Shown: positions 11,260 to 23,799 of the stretch, one piece after another | Layout of the letters: each line of letters starts with the position of its first letter | How positions within the stretch are numbered: position 1 is the stretch's first letter | Assembly: GCA_905221605.1 (NCBI GenBank) | Contig: CAJNDS010002446.1 | Coordinates: forward strand, 235,537-299,536 | DNA: 64,000 bases | Origin: Symbiodinium natans | Lineage: Eukaryota > Sar > Dinophyceae > Suessiales > Symbiodiniaceae | Direction of reading: 5' to 3' | Notes under the pieces: generated by a model | The model's input: only the letters and a program-made list of their open reading frames with translations | The model's database searches: none | What the model was told of the DNA's origin: nothing | Made by a program: the position numbers and the translations under genes

Positions 11260-12584
11260 TGTGGAGGTCATCTGACGTGTCCTATGTTTTTTGTAATTTT
11301 TCGGACCCTGAAATGGATCCGTGTGACTGGCCACGTGGTGTTGCGTTTTCGAGCATGTCTGGAACGTGCAGGCCTCTGCCAGCCAATTTTTTGGTTGCAT
11401 AGCAGTCCACCTGCGTTCCAGTGCGCAACATGCAGATTGTGCGCCAGTGTGGCGTCCGAGTGCAATTTGCAGTTGGTAAGGGTGGAATCAGGCTGATAAA
11501 GAACATTCTTTTAGTTGTTTTGCCGTAAAAGTTCTGCCGAGATACATGTCGAAGCTCCGGGGTCTAGGGGCGCTTCATTTTGTGTTTGTCGTGCTGGGAA
11601 GTGTCTCACGTTGTAGCCCTAGGGCCCGAGGTGGGGTGCAAAGAGCCCGGGCCGTGCTGCACTCTTGATTGAGGTGGGAAGCAAAGAGCCGTGCTGCAGC
11701 CTTAGATTTTGGGTGAGGTGGGAAGCAAACAGCCGGGGAGGCGGTGCTGCAGCCTTAGAATTTTGGGTGCGGGGGGGAAAGGAGCCCGGAGAGGGGTTGC
11801 AGCCCTAGTTTTTTTGGGTGAGGTGGGATGCAAAAAAGCTCGGGTATGCTGCAGCCCAGTGATGCCCAGTCAGGTCGATCAAAGACCGTGGGCAGGCTGT
11901 GATGCAGCCGCAGAATTTGGGGTGAGGCGGGAAGCAAAGCCCTGTGTGCGAAGCCTGTGGGAAAGCGACAGTTGCAAAGTAGATTGCCAAAAAACAGACT
12001 CGGAAGCCGAAAATCGTAAAGTTGGACCTTTTTTAAAACACTTATTATTAGTTCTTTAAAACGGGTCCAACTCTACGATTTTCGGTTTCCGGGTCTGGTT
12101 TTTGGCAATCTATTGTGAACTGGTGGAATCCCCGCAGTTTCGTCGTATGCGTCGAAGCTCGTGGTCTCGCGCGTTCACGCTCTAAAAGTGGCGGTTTTCG
12201 TGCAGCTTTTGCTTCGATGCATAACCGCTGTGTTATTTTGCCAAAAAGAGTGGTGTTGTTCTTGTTGAAGTGTCAACCGACAGGTTATGCCGTAGCCGCA
12301 AAATCGTAAAGTTGACAATCTGCTGTTCAATGTTGGCAGTAGACTGGGGCTTCGGTTGCATGGGTGGAGGTGGGAGCAAGTCGCTACCTGTCAAATAACT
12401 TTCCAGCATTGAACAGCGAAATGTCAACCTTATGATCTGCCTGTCTCTAGAAAGCGTTGATCTTTTTCTGACGACACTTGTCGAGGCGATCAAAGAACAA
12501 TGCTGCATATGTCTCATCACTTGAGTGCAGTTTCAGGACCTAAAAAAACACAAGAAACGTAGGACGCATCACGTGACCTCCACA
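11260..12584. mobile_element. Foldback element with long terminal inverted repeats, copy 1
   Basis: Left end begins TGTGGAGGTCATCTGACGTG and the right end, read in reverse, begins TGTGGAGGTCACGTGATGCG. Similarity continues inward for about 55 bases to CCTGAAA. A second inverted pair sits in the middle (11980-12028 with 12064-12112). No transposase was found, so it looks like a non-autonomous DNA element. No clear target-site duplication is visible. The same element is at 13078-14399. Confidence 0.6.
11980..12112. repeat. 49-bp imperfect hairpin stem with about 35-bp loop
   Basis: The arm 11980-12028 (starts TAGATTGCCAAAAAACAGAC) pairs with 12064-12112 with few mismatches. The loop is AT-rich. 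It is repeated in the second duplication copy. Confidence 0.85.
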
Positions 12585-13077
12585 GTGCGAGAAAGATCTT
12601 ACGTGAACACTGCAAGACTGCTTTGTCTTGGATGCCAGCCAAAGATCAGTCTGGCAAGCCACACATATCGACGGCGTTTTTGTTTGATCCAAACAGTCGA
12701 GACAGAATATCTTGTTCTTGTGTGAGTTGACTGCAGCATTTTTTGAACTTAAGCAGGTTCCAAAAAAGCAGCTGTATTCCGGGCACCGAAAATGGGCCCT
12801 GCACTGTGGATTTCTTTTCTGAAAGCACAAGGTCACCCAGTTTGGAGCCCCAATTTGGGGCCCAGATTTAGGAGCCATTTCTGGGCCCGCTTGCGCCATT
12901 TTTTTTGCGGGCAGAAGCCAGATCTGCTTTACACAGCCGGTCGTTGTGAGCAAAACAAATAAGCCTCTTGCTCAGTTCTGATCTACGTCTTGCCAGTCTC
13001 CCTTAAAATTTCGAAGAATAGCAAGAAGAACGTGCGGCAAAGTCTCATTTGGAACCGGAAGTTTCTCTGACTCTAAC

Positions 13078-14399
13078 TGTGGAGGTCATCTGACGTGTCC
13101 TATGTTTTCTGTAATTTTTCGGACCCTGAAATGGATCCGTGTGACTGGCCACGTGGTGTTGCGTTTTCGAGCATGTCTGGAACGTGCAGGCCTCTGCCAG
13201 CCAATTTTTTGGTTGCATAGCAGTCCACCTGCGTTCCAGTGCGCAACATGCAGATTGTGCGCCAGTGTGGCGTCCGAGTGCAATTTGCAGTTGGTAAGGG
13301 TGGAATCAGGCTGATAAAGAACATTCTTTTAGTTGTTTTGCCGTAAAAGTTCTGCCGAGATACATGTCGAAGCTCCGGGGTCTAGGGGCGCTTCATTTTG
13401 TGTTTGTCGTGCTGGGAAGTGTCTCACGTTGTAGCCCTAGGGCCCGAGGTGGGGTGCAAAGAGCCCGGGCCGTGCTGCACTCTTGATTGAGGTGGGAAGC
13501 AAAGAGCCGTGCTGCAGCCTTAGATTTTGGGTGAGGTGGGAAGCAAACAGCCGGGGAGGCGGTGCTGCAGCCTTAGAATTTTGGGTGCGGGGGGGAAAGG
13601 AGCCCGGAGAGGGGTTGCGGCCCTAGTTTTTTTGGGTGAGGTGGGATGCAAAAAAGCTCGGGTATGCTGCAGCCCAGTGATGCCCAGTCAGGTCGATCAA
13701 AGACCGTGGGCAGGCTGTGATGCAGCCGCAGAATTTGGGGTGAGGCGGGAAGCAAAGCCCTGTGTGCGAAGCCTGTGGGAAAGCGACAGTTGCAAAGTAG
13801 ATTGCCAAAAAACAGACTCGGAAGCCGAAAATCGTAAAGTTGGACCTTTTTTAAAACACTTATTATTAGTTCTTTAAAACGGGTCCAACTCTACGATTTT
13901 CGGTTTCCGGGTCTGGTTTTTGGCAATCTATTGTGAACTGGTGGAATCCCCGCAGTTTCGTCGTATGCGTCGAAGCTCCTGGTCTCGCGCGTTCACGCTC
14001 TAAAAGTGGCGGTTTTCGTGCAGCTTTTGCTTCGATGCATAACCGCTGTGTTATTTTGCCAAGAGTGGTGTTGTTCTTGTTGAAGTGTCAACCGACAGGT
14101 TATGCCGTAGCCGCAAAATCATAAAGTTGACAATCTGCTGTTCAATGTTGGCAGTAGACTGGGGCTTCGGTTGCATGGGTGGAGGTGGGAGCAAGTCGCT
14201 ACCTGTCAAATAACTTTCCAGCATTGAACAGCGAAATGTCAACCTTATGATCTGCCTGTCTCTAGAAAGCGTTGATCTTTTTCTGACGACACTTGTCGAG
14301 GCGATCAAAGAACAATGCTGCATATGTCTCATCACTTGAGTGCAGTTTCAGGACCTAAAAAAACACAAGAAACGTAGGACGCATCACGTGACCTCCACA
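13078..14399. mobile_element. Foldback element with long terminal inverted repeats, copy 2
   Basis: Second copy carried by the tandem duplication; same inverted ends and the same central stem, here 13798-13930. Confidence 0.6.
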
Positions 14400-14897
14400 G
14401 TGCGAGAAAGATCTTACGTGAACACTGCAAGACTGCTTTGTCTTGGATGCCAGCCAAAGATCAGTCTGGCAAGCCACACATATCGACGGTGTTTTTGTTT
14501 TCTTGATCCAAACAGTCGAGACAGAATATCTTGTTCTTGTGTCAGTTGACTGCAGCATTTTTTGAACTTACGCAGGTTCCAAAAAAGCAGCTGTATTCCG
14601 GGCACCGAAAATGGGCCCTGGACTGTGGATTTCTTTTCTGAAAGCACAAGGTCACCCAGTTTGGAGCCCCAATTTGGGGCCCAGATTTAGGAGCCATTTC
14701 TGGGCCCGCTTGCGCCATTTTTTTTGCGGGCAGAAGCCAGATCTGCTTTACACAGCCGGTCGTTGTGAGCAAAACAAATCAGCCTCTTGCTCAGTTCTGA
14801 TCTACGTCTTGCCAGTCTCCCTTAAAATTTCGAAGAATAGCAAGAAGAACGTGCGGCAAAGTCTCATTTGGAACCGGAAGTTTCTCCTGACTCTAAC
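13078..14897 (+). repeat. 1.82 kb tandem duplication, copy 2
   Basis: Second copy, directly abutting copy 1. After GACTCTAAC the sequence leaves the repeat at TGTAATACC. Confidence 0.95.
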
Positions 14898-15004
14898 TGT
14901 AATACCATCAGTGGACCCTGTAGGACTCTAGGAAAAATGCCAAACCCCGCTGCACGCAACCGAAAAGCAATGGGTTTGTTGTTTGCGGTGTTTTCGTCCA
15001 ATTT

Positions 15005-15812
15005 TCAAGAACCATGTTGAAAGTTCTTCTGCTCGAAACATTGAACATTTGGACTTGCACGCATGTCATCACTGATCCCGGTTGTAATGCCCTCCAGGAG
15101 CACGAGGCACTCATGCTGCATAGTCAGTCCGCGCCAGGTGCGTTGAGACGACTCTTCCGCTCTTAGCCCAGTTCCACCTATTAGGTCGACGATGAGCGTC
15201 CTGCGTGGAAGAGCACACTCCAGCTCTAAAAGGATAACGGCTAAAGGCCACTCTTTAAGCAACGTTCTGTAGGTTAGCCTGGGCTTGCGCGGCAAAACAG
15301 GAGTGATGGAGTCAATCTGACGTCAACGCACGCAAGGGACACGAAATATTTGCTACGTCCCCCTCAGATGCAGCACTCACGTTCTCGAAGGATACCTTGG
15401 GTTTCAATTCAGATGTTCTCGGCACGCTTAGCATGGCAGCAAAACATCGGCTAGAAGCTGCCTTCTGTGCTTCAGCCAGGACCTCATGGAGTCGTCCTGG
15501 CTCAACTTAATGCCACCGGAAAGACTTGAACTTTCGGCGCAATCAATGTTGCCGTGTGAAACGCCCGTATGTGAAACCGTAAAAGATCGAAATGCGGCAA
15601 GCAACCCACAGCCCTACAAACTCAAGCCCTGCACGCTTCTCACTTTCGCATGCTCGCATACTCCGGTCTTGCCAACGTACCAAACAACGTGAAACGCAGT
15701 CAAACTGACTGGAAAACCTAAGCTCTAAAAGTTGAGGAAACCACTCCCTGCACCACTTCACAAGCGAGTCCTCTGGGAAAAACTCAAAAGACGCTGGCAG
15801 TCCAAGGCCCAC
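15005..15812 (-). CDS. Unrecognised minus-strand reading frames
   Basis: Two open stretches, 15295-15005 and 15812-15543, have protein-like composition (for example KEWPLAVILLELECALPRR and EFFPEDSLVKWCREWFPQLL). No family is recognised and no splice joining them was established. They may be exons of one gene, a decayed gene, or chance. Confidence 0.15.
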
Positions 15813-16619
15813 ATAGAACCTTTGCTTTCTTTTCTTTTTGGACTGACGCCTCTTTACTACATCAGCAGCACAGTATGGACGGTCTAGACTTTGCTTTTTA
15901 CTCCCCCTCTGGGCATTGAGGCTGTCACGGCCTCACGAGGTGTAGGGGTGAAAAGAAGGCACTTGCACTTGCCCGTAGGCTGGCTGTTGCTAAGTGACGG
16001 ACCCTCCAGCTTGCGAAGCCGTCTCACCACAAGGCGGTAGTTCCCGGCAGGCATACGAAAGGCGGTGGCCAACAACCATTCCTGCAGCCAGACAAAAAGA
16101 CAAAGCAGCTGTGGCTCGAGTAGTTCGTTACCCAGCCGCTAAACCTTGGCTCAGAAAAGCAAAAACGATCTTTACAGGTTGTTCAAAGCAGAACAATGCC
16201 ACTCCAACGCTTCGACACCGTTTCCCGGTCTTTTCTCTGTTCTGCAGCACAAACGTCCACACGAAGAACAGCAAGTGCAGCGGGCTGGCCACTCGATGGC
16301 CCAGCCGTGTGTGTACTTTGCAAGAGGCCTGCGTGTGGTTTTTGTATCGAAAGGGAAGTGGAGCATTCTTGGCTAAGGTGGGGCTAAAGAAGAACTGCAA
16401 GCGGTTCGAATCAAGTTCTGTGCCCCTCTCGACCAACATGCACCAGGACAAAAGACATACATCAAAGTTAGTGTTCTCGCAGAACAGCAGAATGTGTCAA
16501 CACAGGCAACAGAAGCACAGTCATGAAGCCGGCGGAACGCAATGACCCCTCTAACGCAGTGGGAACACAGATATGAGCATCCTGCTGTTAATTGAAGAGG
16601 GGGTGCCTCATTGTAGCAG

Positions 16620-17411
<792 letters not shown>

Positions 17412-17489
17412 CACGCTCTTAACTGATCATGGTGTTTTCTGCTGTTTTTTGACTTTTTCTATCGTTTTCTCTGGTTTTTTCTGCGTTTG

Positions 17490-17600
17490 ACGGGTTGGGG
17501 GGGGTGGGGGGGGTGGGTGGGGGGGGGGTAATTACGTGCTGTGCTTTGTGCACACATGACCATGCTGAGGGGTTGGGGGGGGGGGGGGTGGGGGGGTAAT
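17490..17600 (+). repeat. G-run clusters in a short direct repeat
   Basis: Two clusters of G runs of 5 to 10 bases (about 17490-17530 and 17570-17600), each followed by GTAATTACGTGCTGTGCTTT. The segment is therefore a short tandem duplication with quadruplex-forming potential. Confidence 0.75.
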
Positions 17601-17720
17601 TACGTGCTGTGCTTTGTGCACACATGGGGGTCGTGCTGGGCTTTGTGCACGCTTGACCACGCTGTCTACTGTTTTCCTCTGTTTTTTTGGTTGGTTTAGG
17701 GGCAAGATCTTTTGGGCTCA

Positions 17721-18206
17721 CAGTGGAGGGTTTAGGGTTTGCAGGTACAGATCTTTTGGGCTTTTTTGGGAACCTTTTGGGCTTCCAGTGGAAATATGGG
17801 GTTTGAGGTTTCAGCCTACAGATCTTTTGGTTTTTTTTGGCATCTGGGGTTTAGGGTTTCAGGGCAAGACATTTTGGGCTTACAGTGGAGGGTTTAGGGT
17901 TTGCAGGTACAGATCTTTTGGGCTTTTTTGGGAACCTTTTGGGCTTCCAGTGGAAATTATGGGGTTTGAGGTTTCAGCCTACAGATCTTTTGGTTTTTTT
18001 GGCATCTGGGGTTTAGGGTTTCAGGGCAAGACATTTTGGGCTTACAGTGGAGGGTTTAGGGTTTGGGGCTTGAGGGTAGAGACCTTTTGAGGTTTTTTGG
18101 GATTTGGGGTTCAGGGTTTAAGGGTAAGACCTTTTGGGCTCACAGTGGAGGGTTTCGGGATCTTTTCGGCTTTTTGGGATTCACAGTGGAGGGTTTAGGG
18201 ATCTTC
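17721..18206 (+). repeat. 162-bp tandem repeat containing TTTAGGG
   Basis: CAGTGGAGGGTTTAGGGTTT begins at 17721, 17883 and 18045, an exact 162-bp period; two decayed starts follow near 18140 and 18185. The unit contains ACAGATCTTTTGGG and two TTTAGGG motifs. Open frames across it repeat the same peptide and are not believed. Confidence 0.9.
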
Positions 18207-18544
18207 TGGGCTTTTTTGGGATTTGGGGTTGAGGGTTTAAGGGAAGGGTTTGGGGTTGAGGCTGTAAGGTGAAAGGACTTTTGGGCTTTTTCTATGGATT
18301 TAAGGTTTAAGGGGGTGCACTGTGGGACTGCTTTGTCATTCAGGGTACACATGGGGTTTGGGGTTTCAGGCTCCAGATGTTTTGTGTTTTTTCTGGGGAC
18401 GTGCTTGACGCTGTGGGGTTGAGATTTTAAGGGTGCACGACTCTTGGGCTTGCTTCAGGTTTCGGGGTTTCGGATTTCAGGGTGCACGACTGTTCGGCTT
18501 GCTGGAGGCGTTCGGGTTTAAGGACAAGTTTGGCCACATCTTAG

Positions 18545-18775
18545 AAAACCCGCGAAACGCTGTAAATACCGGTCTTTTCCTCTGTTCTGAGAACACGTCT
18601 GCGCAAAGTAGGCCCTGTAATTGACCGTTTTTGAAGCCCGAAAACACTGTAAATACCGATGTTTTCCTCCTGCGCCTAAAGTAGTTTTTGCGGGACTTTT
18701 TACACGTCCATTTTTCGTGTCCGTAAGCGGACAAAGCCAGGAAACACTGTAAATACCGAGGTTTTCGTCTCTTAA
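18545..18775 (+). repeat. Three spaced copies of an ACTGTAAATACCG block
   Basis: TGTAAATACCG followed by a T-rich tail occurs at 18561, 18648 and 18748, each preceded by a GAAAC/GAAAAC motif. Spacing is 87 and 100 bases. Function unknown. Confidence 0.7.
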
Positions 18776-18826
18776 CACGAAAATTGCACGCCACAAAACC
18801 CTGCGATCAATTAAGAACGCGACGCC

Positions 18827-19347
<521 letters not shown>

Positions 19348-19362
19348 GCAGTAGCGGTAGTA

Positions 19363-19795
19363 CTCGCGAAGCGCGCGAAGCCCGCGAAGCGCGCGAAGAG
19401 CGCAAAGCCCGCGAAGCGCGCGAAGCCCGCGAAGCGCGCGCTTCGCGCGAAGCGCGCGAAGCCCGGGAAGGGCGCGTAGCGCGCGAAGCCCGCGAAGCGC
19501 GCGAATCCCGTGAAGGGCGCGAAGCGCGCGAAGCCCGCGAAGCGCGCCAAACCCGCGAAGCGCGCGAAGCCCGCGAGGCGCGCGAAGCGCGCGAAGCCCG
19601 CGAAGCCCGCGAGGCGCGCGAAGCGCGCGAAGCCCGCGAAGCGCGCGAAGCCCGCGAAGCCCGCGAAGCGCGTGAAGCCCGCGAAGCCCGCGAGGCGCGC
19701 GAAGCCCGCCAAGCCCGCGAAGCGCGCGAAGCCCGCGAAGCCCGCGAAGCCCGCGAAGCGCGCGAAGCCCGCGAAGCGCGCGAAACGCGCGTGCG
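19363..19795 (+). repeat. CpG-rich 9/18-bp minisatellite
   Basis: Alternating GCGAAGCGC and GCGAAGCCC nonamers, about 48 copies, starting directly after the AGT block. It reads as Lys/Ala/Arg/Pro repeats on plus and Ala/Arg/Phe/Gly repeats on minus. Both are judged repeat artefacts. Confidence 0.92.
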
Positions 19796-19799
19796 CGCG

Positions 19800-20900
19800 T
19801 GGGGCTGCCCCCAGGCGGACCATAGTCAAGGCGCCCACATGTTGTGGGAAGGTGCCAGAGTGCTTGCAGTGTCTCAAAGACTCAAAGAAGCGTGGGCAAC
19901 ATGGCATCCGAGTCCGCACTTCTCTGGAGTCTTTGGTTTTTGTTGGCCTTTCTGTTCAGCAGCTCTTGGCTCTGCCATTGCCAACACTGTTGCAAATGCC
20001 TCCCATCGCAAGAAATTTGCTTGAAAGCCGGAAGCAGTTTTCCTCCGACTCAAACGCTTCCAGTTGTGTGCACCTCGCACGTTGCAGACAGCCCCGAGCA
20101 CGTGCTTAGAAGCCACGGGCCCGGGGTTCAATGCTTGAAGCTGTCGGATGGCAAGCCTTGTCGCCGTGGCGTGCACGTCGTCCGGGCGGTCTGCTTTGCC
20201 GGAGTGAGTCTTTCTAATTCGGATTCTGATTGATGAATTCATGAACCAGTGAACGAGGAAAATACAAAACACTTGTCGTAAATGCGAATGAGCTATGAAC
20301 CTTTTCCCATCAACATATTATGCATGTTGTGTTGTTGTTTGAGTTTTTTGCGCACAAACTTGCGATTTTAATAAATAAGGAGCGAACGTAAATGATACGA
20401 CAACAAAAGCTCCATTCACTCTGTTTTGCAAGTTTCACGTGTTCGCTCTCTCATACGCTCCCTATAAACCTTGGCCGAAGCCGTTCCCGGCATGGTGACC
20501 GTAGGAGTTGCCTGCCCTTCCCACGGCATGCAATGTCGTTCGTCGCTGCAGGTGGGAGCCTATGATATCTGCCGGTTTTCTTTCACGAAAAGTTGGTTTG
20601 GGTGCGTAAGTCTTGAACTGAAACAGCCCCCCCAAACCCTGAAGTAAACCTAAAAACCCAAGCAAGCAGACAGTCCTAAAGTCCTAAAGTTCTAAAAAGT
20701 TCAAGCACCACGTCGTCGCCAGGGTTATCAGCTGCCTGAAAGCCCAAACCCCGAGTCAGGCTATGGAAGCGAGGACGCAGTGGTTCTGACCGGGCCTTTC
20801 TTGGCCACTCAGCTGCTGGCGCGGCGCTGCCCTGGGATCTCTCAGTTCCCAAGACCGTTCTTAGCAGCTGTTGTTGAGTGTTGTTTTGTCATGGGCTCTT
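19800..20900. other. No recognised gene
   Basis: Nothing convincing on either strand. The plus frame running out of the minisatellite has no family features. Confidence 0.4.
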
Positions 20901-20989
20901 AGGGTTGCAGGATGCAGTTAATGGTTGACTCTTGTGGTCCCCCAATGGTCCCCCCAAAAATTGAGCACCCCTCATATCAAGTTTTCGCA

Positions 20990-23748
20990 GAAGGGTTCGA
21001 AGATTTGAATGAGCTGTCAGGTCATTTGTCACGAGGTTTTCAATGCGGACAGCGCGGAGATGCAACAGAGAGCTCCCTTCATCTCACATGGGGCCATTAA
21101 TCTTGCCCTCAGGCAATTTCCCACAGAGCCTCTGCGAAGACTCGCGGACCTGCCCCATTCTGCCAAGGCTGTGTAGTTTTCAGCAGTTGCCAAGCGTCGC
21201 GGGGATCCCAAAGCCCATTCCACAAGGCTAATGCATTGCACCGGTGCTTGGAGCGTTCGTAGGCCTGGCTGACCAACCATGTTTGCAGCAAGGCCATCAA
21301 AGTCGGCTCTTGACACCTGTGAGCTTCACAGCCACCCGTTGCAGACTGAGGCTATTCCTCTTGCGACACAAGGTTGCACCAAAGTCCTGCAGTCTTAGCC
21401 TTGCCAAAAGTGGCGTCTGTGTTCAGCGTCCTGGGCTGGTTCATCCCTACAGGAAAACACACCCACAGCTGCTTTCCATGTCGCGCAACGCGAGCACATG
21501 CCACAAACTTGATTGCGCCATCTGCAAGGCCCGAGTAGAGGGCCTGAAGGTAGGTTGATTCTGCTGTTAAGCTAAACGGCACGCAGAACCCAATACCTGT
21601 GCAGAACTGTCGCAGTACTGTTTCCAGCAGGGCCATCAAGATCTGTTGGCAGAAGAGGCCACAAGCGGCAGCCACAAGCGCCGTCCGCAGCCAACGCCGT
21701 ACCAACAGTTGCTTTGCCGTGTCCTGGCACAAGCCGCATTGATTCCACCAAGATTTGCTGCAAGCTTGATTACTTACCGTGTGCCGGATACCGACGCTGC
21801 AGTGACATCGGTCGCTTGCGCGATGCGGGAAGGCTGTAGGCAATGAGGTGATGCAGGTACGGCCAGATGCAGTATTCCAAGCCAATTGAGACGCGCCTTG
21901 TGCATTGTGTCATCTTCCACAGGGGGCTGTTGCAATCACGGTCCGACCAGAACCCCGATGACGTAGCTCTTGTTTGAGCTGCTTGGTGGAGGTATGTTGG
22001 GACGACGGGTGGCCTGTGCTTGCACGCAGCTTGAGCGTTAGTCCCACGGAGCCGGCAGTGCACCGTCCGGCCAAGCTTTTGCAGAGTGCCATGTGGACAC
22101 ATCCGAAAGGTTTACCACACCCGCTATGTGGGGCACGGATTGTGTCTGCTTCGTCTTGGCCTGCGTAGAGGGTCTGCGAGAGGGCTTCACAACTCCTGCT
22201 GGGCAAGTCTCTGGTTCAAGACCGTTTTATGTGCACAAATGCCACAAGTTTGTTTCCAGGCAAGCCCTGAGCATTTCCCTTGTTCGAAAGCGTAGATGTC
22301 GCCACATTGCCTTTCATCAAAGTACAGGACGAGGACGAGGACGAACACGCTCTCGTGCTGGGAAGCCCCAAAACCCGGCATCCCTAATCAGCATTGGCTT
22401 CCGTGCAGCTGCTTCGCGAAGCCGCGTCTTCATGCCGAATGACCTGCCTGCAATCTGTTGGCCGAAGCCGTGTTGCAAGCTCGATTGTGCCTTTTGTACG
22501 GCCTGAGTAGCGGGCCTGAGGCTTGATTCTGCTGTTAGGTTAAGTGGCAAGCAAAATCCAATACCTGTGCAAAACTGTCGCAGGACTGTTTCCAGCAGGG
22601 CGATCAAGATCCGTTGGCAGTAGAGTCCACAAGCGGCCGCCACAAGCGCCGTCTGCAGCCAACGCCGTACCAACGGCTTTGCCGTGTCCTGGCACAAGCC
22701 GCATTGATTCCACCAAGATTTGCTGCAAGCTTGATTGCCTACCGTGTGCCGGATACCGACGCTGCAGTGACATCGGTCGCTTGCGTGATGCGTGAAGGCT
22801 GTAGGCAATGAGTTGATGCAGGTACGATGTGCCCATTGTGCCAGTTGAGATTTGATTCCTTGGGAGCACGAAATCAAGTCCTGAGCATACGCTGATGCCG
22901 TGGCCTCTTTTACCGAGCTTCTCATGAGTGCCAGCACTGTTTCAGCCGTTTTAACCGATGGACAGCCGCAGTCAGCCGAGCCAGCACAAGACTTCTCCGT
23001 CTTGACACAAATGTAGGGTGCAGTCAGAGAAGTGCTGATGGATGCAGGAGCCCTGGTGCCCATTCAACCATATTCAACACACAGCCGTGCTTCGGTGGCT
23101 TGGACCGGCCAATTGGTTCTCCGCACGCATTCCTTCGGTTCGGCTTGTCGAGGTTTCCGAGCTTCCAGGACGTCCTGAGCAGTGATTCAGGGTGCCGCTC
23201 AATGTCAGGTAGGGTGCTGAACATGAGTGCTTTGCTGAACATGAGTGCTTTGCTCGTCCTTTGACCTGCAAGCATCAGTTCTGCCAGGGGCCAAGGCCAA
23301 TGCGATTTGATAAGGTTGATGTGAGAGTGGGGCCTGGATCTGTCAATGCAAATCTGATTAGCTCAGATGTTGGCCTAACCTCCACAGCGCTTCCATCAGA
23401 ATAGGCAGCATGGCATGCAGGCCCTCACATTACCTCACTGCTTGACGCCCTCAAAACCTCCCCCGAGCTCTGTGTCTTCGAAGTACAGCCACAGCACGCC
23501 GAGCCGTCGCTGACCCCGCCTTCCTTCGCGAACACGGAGCCTTTCTCCCTGCTGCTTTCTTGAGGCCTCTCTGTGCCAAGCTCGTCTTGAGGCACATGGC
23601 GGCCTGATCGAGCCAACATGCCATCCTGAAGCACCCTGCAGCTGACAGCTGAGAAGCAGATGTCCGCCAGATTTGTGAGGCAGGCCAAGAGCACCAGGCA
23701 CGCCAAAGCCACTCTTGGGTCTTCTTGCGGGCTTTCTCTGCATCTCAT
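20990..23748 (-). CDS. Possible unrecognised minus-strand gene with signal-anchor-like start
   Basis: A frame starting at 23748 opens with MRCRESPQEDP and a hydrophobic stretch (RVALACLVLLACLTNLADIC) typical of a signal peptide or anchor. Downstream minus-strand stretches look coding: cysteine-rich sequence near 22850-23000 (KSCAGSADCGCPSVK) and two copies of a conserved segment (22475-22826 and 21508-21861) with WWNQCGLCQDTAK and LLETVLRQFCTGIGF. Splice junctions were not resolved and no family is recognised. The two copies differ at about as many amino-acid-changing as silent sites, which argues against strong constraint. Confidence 0.25.
21508..21861 (-). repeat. Duplicated exon-like segment, copy 1
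   Basis: About 85-90% identical to 22475-22826 over roughly 350 bp. The only clear indel is 3 bases and keeps the minus-strand frame open. Confidence 0.85.
22475..22826 (-). repeat. Duplicated exon-like segment, copy 2
   Basis: Partner of 21508-21861, about 965 bp away, same orientation. A core of about 100 bases across the WWNQCGLCQDTAK codons is nearly unchanged. Confidence 0.85.
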
Positions 23749-23799
23749 GTCACGCTCGCCTATGGCCTGTTGCCTTCCTGGGCCTGGGCGTCTGCCTGA

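Larger units (their letters stand above)
11260..13077 (+). repeat. 1.82 kb tandem duplication, copy 1
   Basis: Repeated almost base for base at 13078-14897 (offset 1818). Differences seen are a 3-base AAA loss, a 4-base gain, a 1-base gain near the end and scattered substitutions, so the duplication is recent. The edges share the short motif CTGT. Mirror-image open frames in both copies (for example 11709-12059 and 13527-13877) are conserved only because the DNA is. Confidence 0.95.

Noticed and set aside
11709-12059. 116-codon frame conserved in both tandem copies
   Set aside because: Conservation equals that of the surrounding DNA; the frame runs into the hairpin and has no family features.
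16400-16420. tRNA-like GGTTCGAATC motif
   Set aside because: No acceptor stem or anticodon arm could be folded around it.
17721-18206. Repeat array as a CRISPR or other regular spacer array
   Set aside because: Units are contiguous 162-bp tandem copies without variable spacers; the genome is eukaryotic.
19510-20109. 199-codon Lys/Ala/Arg/Pro frame and its 234-codon minus counterpart
   Set aside because: Open on both strands because of the 9-bp minisatellite; unique flank shows no family or exon signal.
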